Shown here piece after piece: positions 31,170 through 38,166 of a stretch of 64,000 nt of DNA; the first letter of the stretch is position 1; the number at the start of each line of letters is the position of its first letter. Under the pieces are notes generated by a model. The model ran no database searches. It saw only the letters and a program-made list of their open reading frames with translations, and was not told where the DNA came from. The stretch spans positions 310,001 to 374,000 of the forward strand of contig NZ_JAFIQT010000001.1 of assembly GCF_017355935.1 (NCBI RefSeq). The letters run 5' to 3'. The translations under genes and the position numbers were made by a program. The DNA is from Telluribacter humicola. Its GTDB lineage: Bacteria > Bacteroidota > Bacteroidia > Cytophagales > Spirosomataceae.

Positions 31170-31423
31170 AACCCCTCACCTCCCTTCTCCTGAGGCTCAG
31201 GAATCAGCGCATCAATCTGCACCTGAATGCTCAGGCTGATGTTCTGGTACACGTGGCATTCCGCCCCGTACATGTGGCGGACACTTTCGCGCTGTGACTT
31301 TTCAAAACCGGCTTTCGCCTTATCGTGGTAGTCATCTACCTTATTCTGGATAGCAGCAAGTGCATCCAGCTCACGCGGGAGGGTGTTCGTTTCCCAGGCG
31401 TGTATGATTTCGTGGATATTCAT
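31166..31423 (-). CDS. Early phage protein of unknown function
   Basis: I choose the ATG at 31423 (85 residues, MNIHEIIHAWETNTLPREL), which begins just after the previous stop; the longer frame to 31522 runs over that gene. Helical, ends in QEKGGEGL at a junction. Confidence 0.48.
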   Translation of the reverse strand: MNIHEIIHAWETNTLPRELDALAAIQNKVDDYHDKAKAGFEKSQRESVRHMYGAECHVYQNISLSIQVQIDALIPEPQEKGGEGL

Positions 31424-31428
31424 CGGAC

Positions 31429-31638
31429 TTAATCGTTGAAGTGGAGGGTACGGGGACGGGTGACGTGTTTGAGCGACGTGATCTGATCTTCTATGACACC
31501 AATGGTAGATTGGGCCATCCATTTATCGAGATCCGACGAGAGTAACAGCTTATCGGTGGTATCGGCACTTTCCAGTGATACCACAATTTCCCCGCTTTCA
31601 AGGCGGGATATATCCAGTTTTAAAAGTTGCTCAGGCAT
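31429..31638 (-). CDS. Early phage protein of unknown function
   Basis: Not recognised. 69 residues with a LDISRLESGEIVVSLESA beta hairpin pattern. It overlaps the upstream gene by 8 nt. Confidence 0.45.
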   Translation of the reverse strand: MPEQLLKLDISRLESGEIVVSLESADTTDKLLLSSDLDKWMAQSTIGVIEDQITSLKHVTRPRTLHFND

Positions 31639-31801
31639 GATTGAGGGATTGCAATAGCTTTTCGTACATGAGTTGATCGGCGCGTTGAGCTGCTTGGAGC
31701 TCCTGAAGGCTGGAAAGCGAGTTGCTCACCACCAGCTCCTTCATACGTAGCGTGCGGGCCTGCATCCGTTCCCGGATGGATTGCAGCGAGTCAGAATTCA
31801 T
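31631..31801 (-). CDS. Small helical early protein
   Basis: The ATG at 31801 (56 residues, MNSDSLQSIRERMQ) overlaps the stop of the membrane protein at 31791 by 11 nt, which supports this start over the longer frame to 31933, whose added residues are translated from the neighbour in another frame. All-helical coiled-coil composition. Not recognised. Confidence 0.5.
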   Translation of the reverse strand: MNSDSLQSIRERMQARTLRMKELVVSNSLSSLQELQAAQRADQLMYEKLLQSLNHA

Positions 31802-31937
31802 CTCGTTCGGTGCCATCATCGTCCAGGACCAACGGAAATTGAATTTTGTACACGACCCATTTGGCCAGAGCCACAAATCCAACCAGGGCCAACCAGACCA
31901 GCAGGTCATCAAACCGGTGCAATGCAGTATCAATCAT
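31791..31937 (-). CDS. Small single-pass membrane protein (48 residues)
   Basis: ATG at 31937 overlaps the upstream stop as ATGA; TGA at 31791-31793. One membrane helix (LLVWLALVGFVALAKWVV) followed by a basic-then-acidic tail (DDDGTERDEF). Overlaps with both neighbours support translation. Might be a holin-like or exclusion peptide, but nothing shows that. Confidence 0.55.
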   Translation of the reverse strand: MIDTALHRFDDLLVWLALVGFVALAKWVVYKIQFPLVLDDDGTERDEF

Positions 31938-32257
31938 GCGCGTAGGAGGGGGGTAAGGTGGTATAGATTCAGTAAGTGTAAATCTGCTTGTTCACGAAGG
32001 GCAAATAGTTCCTGTACCAGGTTAGCCTCGGTAGGCAAACCGTTAAGGCATATACGCAGCCGGAACTGTCTCCATTCTTCCTTCTCATCAAAGTGCAGCC
32101 CGAAGTAGTTTGGGCCGAATAGCTGGCTCAGACGGCCTTCTCCGGAAGTAATGGCGTCAAAAATGCGGGAACGCTGGCGTAGGGTCAGAGAAGACCCGGC
32201 TTGCAGCTCCGTCAGCCAGTCATGGCTCACCGGAACCGGTGTAGGGTTAGTTTTCAT
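31934..32257 (-). CDS. Early phage protein of unknown function
   Basis: Not recognised. 107 residues, mostly helical (LTLRQRSRIFDAITSGEG, ANLVQELFALREQADLHLL). Its start follows the recurrent CGTAAATCAATT motif. Confidence 0.48.
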   Translation of the reverse strand: MKTNPTPVPVSHDWLTELQAGSSLTLRQRSRIFDAITSGEGRLSQLFGPNYFGLHFDEKEEWRQFRLRICLNGLPTEANLVQELFALREQADLHLLNLYHLTPLLRA

Positions 32258-32261
32258 TGTT

Positions 32262-32288
32262 CAAGTGTTTTTTATGAAATTGATTTAC
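32262..32288 (-). promoter_or_regulatory. Recurrent upstream motif
   Basis: Minus-strand CGTAAATCAATT, 10 nt, CACTTGAA, overlapping the stop of the gene at 32272 and ending 5 nt before the start at 32257. One of four copies in the phage. Confidence 0.45.
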
Positions 32289-32637
32289 GATGAGATTTGC
32301 CTTTCAATTTTTGGATCCGCTCTTCCTTCTTCTGCTTAATAGCTTGTTGCCGACTAGATGCATCTTTTAGTATACTCTTAGCCGATGGTACCTTAGGCGA
32401 TGCAGGTTTGACTTTTAGCTTTTTCTTTACCTCCCGGAGTTTTAGCACTACGAATGCCGTACGTTCCAGAGAAGCTTGCTTGTCAGCCACTGCATTCATT
32501 TTATTAATGCCCTCGGTATTATTAAAATCCTCCGGAAAGGTTTCTGCCAGCAACTGGCGCCAGAACTTGCCTAAGCGCTTTCGTTCCTTGTTGAATTCAT
32601 CCTGCCAGTATTCCTTTCGTAATTCTTTTAATTCCAT
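32272..32637 (-). CDS. First early gene, basic protein of unknown function
   Basis: Not recognised. 121 residues, strongly basic with a lysine-rich second half (KLREVKKKLKVKPAS, RQQAIKQKKEERIQKLKGK). First gene leftward of the immunity region, facing the repressor. A nucleic-acid-binding role is plausible. Confidence 0.5.
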   Translation of the reverse strand: MELKELRKEYWQDEFNKERKRLGKFWRQLLAETFPEDFNNTEGINKMNAVADKQASLERTAFVVLKLREVKKKLKVKPASPKVPSAKSILKDASSRQQAIKQKKEERIQKLKGKSHRKSIS

Positions 32638-32710
32638 CTGTCTAATAAGTTGCTTCGAGAAGGGGCAAATCCGTAAATTGTAAGGCTTAAATATTACGGA
32701 ATAAAAATAA

Positions 32711-32756
32711 TTACTATTGTTATCACTAGCAACACAATAGTGATTAAAGTGATAAT
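32711..32756. promoter_or_regulatory. Overlapping operator-like inverted repeats in the immunity region
   Basis: Two inverted repeats share the interval: ACTATTG/CAATAGT (32713-32719, 32735-32741) and TTATCACT/AGTGATAA (32720-32727, 32748-32755); TCACT/AGTGA also repeats inside. The position between the divergent repressor and early gene is that of phage repressor operators. AT-rich and promoter-like. Confidence 0.6.
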
Positions 32757-32776
32757 ATTTAGAATCAATCTAAACT

Positions 32777-33145
32777 ATGATAGACGTGGAAAGACTAAAA
32801 GCCATCATGAACGCCCACAAAATGTCGCAGCATGAATTTGCCAGAAGAGTAAATCTTTCCCAGCCCAAAATCTTTAAAGTTCTTAAAGGAGAACAAACCC
32901 TGACGAGTGAAGCCGTCGGCGTGTTGATCAATGATTTTGGGATAAGTCCAGGCTGGCTTTTCGGAAGAGAAGGGGATGCCAGTAAGCCCGAATACACGAA
33001 GGACATGGTACCCCGCGTGGAATTGCAGCAGAAAGAGCAGAAAATCTATGATCTCGAAAAAGAGCTGATGGATGTATACCGCCAGCTCGCCGAAGAGCGC
33101 CGCACGAAATATGGCCAATCCGGATCAATCAGTACCGAGGAATAA
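32777..33145 (+). CDS. XRE-type phage repressor (CI-like)
   Basis: 122 residues. The helix-turn-helix covers about residues 5-60 (LKAIMNAHKMSQHEFARRVN, LSQPKIFKVLKGEQ, SEAVGVLINDFGISPGWLFG). The rest is a coiled coil (QQKEQKIYDLEKELMDVYRQ) likely for dimerisation; there is no S24 self-cleavage domain. It faces the leftward early operon across operator-like repeats, the arrangement of a lysogeny repressor. Induction cannot depend on RecA-driven self-cleavage of this protein. Confidence 0.78.
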   Translation: MIDVERLKAIMNAHKMSQHEFARRVNLSQPKIFKVLKGEQTLTSEAVGVLINDFGISPGWLFGREGDASKPEYTKDMVPRVELQQKEQKIYDLEKELMDVYRQLAEERRTKYGQSGSISTEE

Positions 33146-33164
33146 TCACTAGAATATCCACAGC

Positions 33165-33635
33165 ATGAGGAAAACTATACTCTTCCTACTACTTGGACTC
33201 ATTACCCACCTGGCATCAGCCCAGTGCAAAGACTACACCGATCAGCTAACCGGAGAGGTCTCCAGGGGCGGCATGATCTGGATCACCCCCCAGGTAGAAG
33301 CCATCAATCTGACCTACGTAGGCGACTCGCTTCAGCTAGTCTACATCAATCCCAACATCAGAGACTTCACGATGAGTGTACGACGAGGGCAACGGGCAAT
33401 ACTCAAAACCAGCCGCGGACTTGATACACTATATATTAATAAGGATTACGACAATAGCCCCACCACGGGCCTGGTCGCCACCTATACCATGGACAAAGAC
33501 CTGAGCCGCTACCAGAACCTATCAATGATCCGGGTCAATGTCGGCAGCACCCACTACGACGTCACCCTCAAACCGCGCCATACCTCCCAGTGGAACCAGC
33601 TACTCGGTTGTATACTAACCAAGCCCACCCGTTGA
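33165..33635 (+). CDS. Secreted protein of unknown function (possible moron)
   Basis: Not recognised. 156 residues with a clear signal peptide (MRKTILFLLLGLITHLASAQ). The mature part is beta-rich (AINLTYVGDSLQLVYINPN, QNLSMIRVNVGSTHYDVTL) and has two cysteines. It follows the repressor by 19 nt in the same direction and may be expressed in the lysogen, then ends before a terminator. Lysogenic conversion is inference. Confidence 0.6.
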   Translation: MRKTILFLLLGLITHLASAQCKDYTDQLTGEVSRGGMIWITPQVEAINLTYVGDSLQLVYINPNIRDFTMSVRRGQRAILKTSRGLDTLYINKDYDNSPTTGLVATYTMDKDLSRYQNLSMIRVNVGSTHYDVTLKPRHTSQWNQLLGCILTKPTR

Positions 33636-33986
33636 AACCCTTCACAATTACTTCCCAACTGCACCCCAACATATTGAGATACAGTGCCAGGTCATTTTCT
33701 TGTCGGCCAACAGAACAAAAATAAAAACCCGCTCTCAGCAATGTGAGCGGGTTTTTGCTTTTCAGACCTCCTTCTCTCCTCGCAGACAGGCTATTGATTT
33801 AGTGAATTTTGTTTCCTAATATTACTAAAGGTTTTGCTGTGGTTCTACCTGGGTTCAGCAGGTACTCTATGGGCAGTTAGATAGTACCGCTAAATGATAG
33901 CTCATGGAAGCAGATAACTTGATATATGTATTCAGCTATTTATACTTCCGCTAATACATCTGTGATTTTGGTCCCTCCGTTCGTTT
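33636..33986. other. Gap holding the likely right prophage end
   Basis: No gene seen. It contains one terminator (33723-33756) and AT-rich DNA with a CTACCTG..TTCAGCAGGTAC sequence near 33845 that resembles one at 35164. No tRNA or obvious att core can be identified without the left end of the element. Confidence 0.4.
33723..33756 (+). terminator. Intrinsic terminator
   Basis: AAAAACCCGCTC / GAGCGGGTTTTT, a 12-bp stem with a 10-nt loop and T-run, ending the repressor and secreted-protein unit. Can act both ways. Confidence 0.8.
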
Positions 33987-34463
33987 ATGGCTAGCAGTCA
34001 GGAGTACGCGAGTTATTTTCCGATTAATTTTCATCAGGCCAGGCTTCTGCTGATTGCTGCGGACGATAGTCAGAATAGAGCTGATATCAACGCGGCCCTG
34101 CAACAGTGCTTACCTGAGGTCAAACTAGTGGTCGTAGAGGATCTTGGGCAGGCCTACCTACTCCTGGCCGATTGGCAGAACAACCAGCAACCATTACCTA
34201 AGTTAATCTTATTGGACCTGTTTCAGAACCAGAATCCCTCTCGTAAGCAGTGGATAAAGGAGTTGAAGGAAGGTACAGCTCCCTACCGGAATATACCGGT
34301 GATCGTGATCAGCGATTCGGCCGACCAGGCGGATGTGCGGGAGGCTTACGAAATGGGCTGCTCTGCGTATATGCTCAAATCATGTGATGGACCATCCTGG
34401 TTTCAGATTTTAGAGTCTATTCGTCGCTATTGGTGGGATGTTGTCATTCTGCCCTTGTCGTAA
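33987..34463 (+). CDS. Single-domain response-regulator (receiver) protein
   Basis: 158 residues forming one receiver domain: LLIAADDSQNRADIN, PKLILLDLF with the phospho-acceptor Asp, IPVIVISDSADQADVREAYEMGCSAYMLKS with the conserved Thr/Ser and Lys. The acidic pocket (ADD) is slightly altered from the usual DDD. No output domain, so it probably acts through a partner. No cognate kinase nearby. It is the first chromosomal-type gene right of the prophage. Confidence 0.75.
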   Translation: MASSQEYASYFPINFHQARLLLIAADDSQNRADINAALQQCLPEVKLVVVEDLGQAYLLLADWQNNQQPLPKLILLDLFQNQNPSRKQWIKELKEGTAPYRNIPVIVISDSADQADVREAYEMGCSAYMLKSCDGPSWFQILESIRRYWWDVVILPLS

Positions 34464-34529
34464 GCTGGCTTCCTGACTATAACTTATTATATTTAATGTA
34501 GTTATAGATTTACTTCAACTACAGGAGCC

Positions 34530-35057
34530 ATGGTCAAATCCCTACTTTTAGCTTTGATATGGATCAAGGCCATATCAATTAGTTCGGCGCAGGATCAGTC
34601 TCCGCGCCGCATACCCGCTAATCCTTTTACCGTGGGGACTGAGGCTCCCAGTCTTGTCTTCAACACGATTGATGGTCGTACAATAAGCCTTGATCACATG
34701 AAAGGTGAGGTAATAGTGCTCAACTTCTGGAATATTGGGAGCAAAGGGCGTGAAATGGAGCGTGAGAATATGAATAAGATGAGTGAAAAGCTCAAAGGGC
34801 AGGGCGTCCGGTTTGTGGCCATCACTATGAACGGAGGCGAGCAACTTAAGTACTGGCTGAATAAATATCCGGTAAAGTACGAGGTACTTGAGAAGGTGGA
34901 CTTTATGAACTATACCGGCCCCAACCTGTTCAGCTTTACCTGTATGCCTACAACCATTGTTATTGATCGCGACGGCCGGATACGGTACAACCGCTGCGGT
35001 GCCATTGCTTCCAAAGAGGAGACTACTGAGTTTGTCGAACTACTTTCTGTCAAGTAG
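34530..35057 (+). CDS. TlpA/thioredoxin-like protein lacking the redox cysteines
   Basis: 175 residues with a signal peptide (ends SISSAQ) and a TlpA/AhpC-TSA-type domain: FTVGTEAPSLVFNTIDGRTI, VIVLNFWNIGSKGREMER, TCMPTTIVIDRDGRI (cis-Pro loop). The usual WCxPC is replaced by WNIGSKG, so it cannot carry out thiol-disulfide exchange in the normal way. Possibly a binding or chaperone protein. Exported to the periplasm. Confidence 0.7.
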   Translation: MVKSLLLALIWIKAISISSAQDQSPRRIPANPFTVGTEAPSLVFNTIDGRTISLDHMKGEVIVLNFWNIGSKGREMERENMNKMSEKLKGQGVRFVAITMNGGEQLKYWLNKYPVKYEVLEKVDFMNYTGPNLFSFTCMPTTIVIDRDGRIRYNRCGAIASKEETTEFVELLSVK

Positions 35058-35674
35058 TCATTCCCTTGCCCCTAAAACAACTTCCGGTATTGGGGCCGCT
35101 TACAAGTAGAGGTTATCAATAGCTCGTTTAGTAAAATCTTATACATCTTATTTGGGCAGCACACTACCTGCTGTTGAGCAGGTACCAGGTATTTCTATGT
35201 TTTTTTATAGAATATTAAATTATAATTTAGTAAGTTGCGAGCAAAAATCACCTACACTATAATATCATAGTAAACCCACTCTTCTGTTGGTTCCAGGAAG
35301 TAATCTTTACGTAATTCATCAAGAATAGCAGGGGTTGTTTCATACAAAACAGTAAAGCAGGTTAATACTAATACCCAGATAGACAAAAAAGGGTACTTCC
35401 CGTTTGGCCTATCTGTCTACACCCAAGCAGCGCCACTGGTTAAACAACTGGCAAGGACATAGTGAAAGCAATCTGAAGACGGTAATGCCCTCATTGTGGA
35501 AGGCCACGATGTGCTCCCCAGATGAGGATATGGGAGTAGAATGTACCAGCTAGTGGTACATTCGCCATGGCTTTGGTGGTTTCTCACAAAAGAGAGCAGC
35601 CAAGGAAAAATTTGCATTATACAGTTCATCAACCTGACCAATTGAACTATTATAGTTCACATTAAAGATTATTA
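35058..35674. other. Long gene-poor stretch
   Basis: 617 bp with no convincing gene. A hairpin TACCTGCT/AGCAGGTA lies at 35165-35184 (possible weak terminator of the TlpA-like gene) and a longer inverted repeat CAGATAG...CTATCTG spans about 35373-35414. Short open stretches (about 35400-35640) look like decayed coding DNA but match no family I recognise. Confidence 0.4.
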
Positions 35675-35953
35675 ATGCCAAATAAGTATAGGTTTGAGGC
35701 CGCTTCGGATACCCGGGCGGCCTTTGTTATTTGTGAGTATAACCCACGGCTGACAGCCCTTGTCAAGGAGTTCCGTACGCACGCAGAGATGGATGCGTAC
35801 GAATCGGATCACCTGACAGTGCAGGTTCGTAGGCAACTCCCAATACTGTTAGAAGTAGTTCATTCTGAAAGTGAAGACCAGGGACTTGTAAAGAAAAACC
35901 TGGTTCGCATGGCTGAGTGGTACTACTATACTCACCTTACCAAACAGCGGTAG
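35675..35953 (+). CDS. Small protein of unknown function, paralogue of the gene at 36679
   Basis: Not recognised. 92 residues. The C-terminal half (LTVQVRRQLPILLEVV and LVRMAEWYYYTHL) aligns with the same part of the 36679 product, and both are exactly 92 residues long. AT-rich accessory context. Confidence 0.5.
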   Translation: MPNKYRFEAASDTRAAFVICEYNPRLTALVKEFRTHAEMDAYESDHLTVQVRRQLPILLEVVHSESEDQGLVKKNLVRMAEWYYYTHLTKQR

Positions 35954-36266
35954 GCAGGTAAGTACCATAGATCAGTATGCAGGCCAGACAACACTTACAG
36001 CACCGGTATAGGCTGACAGAGGTTCTGCCAAGGAATGCCAGCAACGGTTTTCAGGAGGATATTTTTGAAAGCAACAGGAGAGAGAGAAACAAGAGGAGAA
36101 AGATATGTTGTAATTAAAAATAGTTACGTTATTACTGAAAATAAGCTACTACAAGTGACGCTCCTGTAGCTGGTAGTAGTACTTTTACTAAATATATAGC
36201 CTTACCACAAGGTAGGTACTTACTAAGCTTAATTACTACTACTCACACACGCTTACGGTAAATTAC
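35954..36266. other. Gene-poor stretch
   Basis: 313 bp without a gene. Purine-rich and AT-rich with CTACTAC/GTAGTAG inverted half-sites near 36150-36182. Nothing else that I can support. Confidence 0.35.
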
Positions 36267-36521
36267 ATGTATACGATTACTTTCCAGGAGCAAAAGCAGT
36301 TTGAAGAGCTTCTCTTACATATACTTTCTGCATACAACTGTACCTTTAAGGTAGAACTGGACCCTAATAATAACTGGCTGGCATGTATCATAGAGAGTGA
36401 AGTAGGGACAGTAACCGATCTGCACCTGACCGCTCCCGCCCTTAGAGAAATACTGACTACCTACGAAGGCCGAAACGATTTTGAGAAAGCGCTGGAAGAG
36501 CACCTGAGACGTGACTGCTGA
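36267..36521 (+). CDS. Small protein of unknown function
   Basis: Not recognised. 84 residues with TITFQEQKQFEELLLHIL and LHLTAPALREILTTYEG, mixed alpha/beta. Lies between the paralogous pair 35675 and 36679, in the same direction. Confidence 0.45.
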   Translation: MYTITFQEQKQFEELLLHILSAYNCTFKVELDPNNNWLACIIESEVGTVTDLHLTAPALREILTTYEGRNDFEKALEEHLRRDC

Positions 36522-36678
36522 GGGGCTCTAAGGTACTTATTATGGCTTGAAGGATGCTATCTGGAAAGTTAAGCAGGCTCTGGTTACTTCTGGCTTTGTA
36601 GTATAGTACACCCACCGGATTTTGCTTTTATTATTGCTATATTATTCTCATCTTGTGTCGAGATTAGTAGACCCTACC

Positions 36679-36957
36679 ATGAGAATACCTCGTTTCCTCA
36701 TTACTCAGAACCGCTCGGCCCGGAATACAGTACCGTACGTTATCCATTCCCGGAACCCGGCTTGTACAGCCCGCGTCGTTTTATTGAATGAAGAGCCGAC
36801 GTCCCGATCTAGAAAGCTTCGTATCCAGATCGGAGAGCTTCCTGCCTTTGTGGAGTTAGTAGAAGTGTACCAGGATGCCCCTCAGGAGGAGGTACGGGAG
36901 ATACTAAAACAAATGGCTAAGTGGCTATACCACCCTTACCTTAAATCCAGGAAGTAG
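36679..36957 (+). CDS. Small protein of unknown function, paralogue of the gene at 35675
   Basis: I choose the ATG at 36679 (92 residues), because it matches the length of the paralogue at 35675; an upstream frame from 36622 adds an unlikely lead. LRIQIGELPAFVELV and LKQMAKWLYHPYL align with its paralogue. Function unknown. Confidence 0.5.
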   Translation: MRIPRFLITQNRSARNTVPYVIHSRNPACTARVVLLNEEPTSRSRKLRIQIGELPAFVELVEVYQDAPQEEVREILKQMAKWLYHPYLKSRK

Positions 36958-37421
36958 TTAGTGTGCCTGCCAATAGGCCTGATTCGTCGCGCAGGCTATG
37001 AGGTAAGTGCTGAATATATACTAGTAGGGTTGGGACGCAGTAAGACCTATGTCTGAGGCACGTTCCTTTATTGATTCCTCTTTCTGACAAAGAGGATTTA
37101 TCTCATCTGCACCATTCAAAAATCAGGTAAGGCTGCTCACAGGGAGCATTATAAATTTTATTCATCTGAATAAAATTTATGAATCCTGCTGCCATAGCAG
37201 CAGTTTGGTGTCATTTTTGTACCTTATTTCTCTGAAATATTGACATAGTAAGATTTACCTGTAACATTACGTAAATTTGACATTACAAAAATCGTTATTA
37301 CAAATAAGTAGCCATTACTCACCCGACTCTGTCTAATTATCGTATATAATAACCATATCCCCCTACTATCTATGAGTAACTCTTCTATCCTAAATAATAC
37401 ACGCATAATAACCCACTACAA
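36958..37421. other. Regulatory stretch upstream of tetR
   Basis: 464 bp without a gene. It holds the palindrome at 37151-37180, a CTGCTGC/GCAGCAG hairpin at 37186-37203 and a TAAATTTG box (37272-37279) that fits the Bacteroidota -7 consensus for the TetR gene. Confidence 0.45.
37151..37180. repeat. Near-perfect 30-bp AT-rich palindrome
   Basis: Arms of 14 bp (37151-37164 and 37167-37180) pair perfectly around a 2-bp centre. The symmetry and AT content suit an operator for a dimeric regulator, perhaps the TetR protein encoded 240 bp downstream, or a cruciform-prone site. Confidence 0.6.
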
Positions 37422-38027
37422 ATGGCTACACAAGTAAAAGTTAAAAAGCGCGACCGCGAACGTACCAAAAACAAAATCCTGAAGGCTGTCGGAGAAGTAG
37501 TAGAGCAATATGGCACTGAAAAAGTAGGTGTTAACCTGATTGCCCGTACGGCAGGTGTGAATAAAGTCCTTATCTACCGGTATTTTGGAGGTGTGGATGG
37601 ACTGATGGAACAGTACGTAAAAGCCGGACAGTATGCCTCTACGATGGGCACCGAGTTTATTGAAAACTTCCCTACTCCTGCTCCCGAAGATCGTGGTAAA
37701 GCCTGGGCTAAGGCATTTATAACTATGCTGCGTGATCTACGTGCCCGTAAAGCCACCCGTGATCTGCTCAGATGGGAAATCGGAGCGGGCAAATCATCTC
37801 TGACAGATGCACGCGACGAAGCAACGGCGAAATGGCTGGAGAAGATCGGGCCTATACCTGGTGTAGAAGATACCAATGCTGTACTGGCTCTGTTGATAGG
37901 AGCAGTATATTATTCAACGTTGGCTGCTGACTACCGCGACAAACTAGCAGAAATAGACATACAGTCAGAAGAAGGGTGGGAGCGTATTGAGAAAGCACTG
38001 GAATCTATTCTTGTAGGAAACCGCTAA
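37422..38027 (+). CDS. TetR-family transcriptional regulator
   Basis: 201 residues. The N-terminal HTH (residues 10-55) has the TetR pattern RERTKNKILKAVGEVVEQYG, GVNLIARTAGVNKVLIYRYFG. The C-terminal ligand domain is helical without a recognisable pocket class. It lies upstream of a flippase gene and downstream of a strong palindrome; the target is unknown. A terminator follows. Confidence 0.85.
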   Translation: MATQVKVKKRDRERTKNKILKAVGEVVEQYGTEKVGVNLIARTAGVNKVLIYRYFGGVDGLMEQYVKAGQYASTMGTEFIENFPTPAPEDRGKAWAKAFITMLRDLRARKATRDLLRWEIGAGKSSLTDARDEATAKWLEKIGPIPGVEDTNAVLALLIGAVYYSTLAADYRDKLAEIDIQSEEGWERIEKALESILVGNR

Positions 38028-38061
38028 TAGGTATATTACTAATAAGTACTTCAATAGCTCC

Positions 38062-38090
38062 TCCTCCTCCATTTTGGGGGAGGATTTTTT
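38062..38090 (+). terminator. Intrinsic terminator after tetR
   Basis: TCCTCCTCC and GGGGGAGGA arms (9-bp stem with one G-U pair), 5-nt loop, then TTTTTT. Confidence 0.75.
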
Positions 38091-38128
38091 GTATATAGGC
38101 GAATAGGAGATTTAGAAACTGGTGAGTG

Positions 38129-38136
38129 TATATTTG
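38129..38136 (+). promoter_or_regulatory. Bacteroidota-type promoter -7 box (TATATTTG)
   Basis: A perfect TAnnTTTG box 31 nt upstream of the flippase start, after the tetR terminator. A TTTAG at 38111 lies near the -33 position. Confidence 0.55.
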
Positions 38137-38166
38137 CAGCCTCCAATAGAGAGGTAATAAGGTGAT

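Noticed and set aside
35390-35645. Possible decayed transposase
   Set aside because: Short open pieces with a CPHCG-like fragment recalled insertion-sequence proteins, but stops break every frame and I could not match a family.
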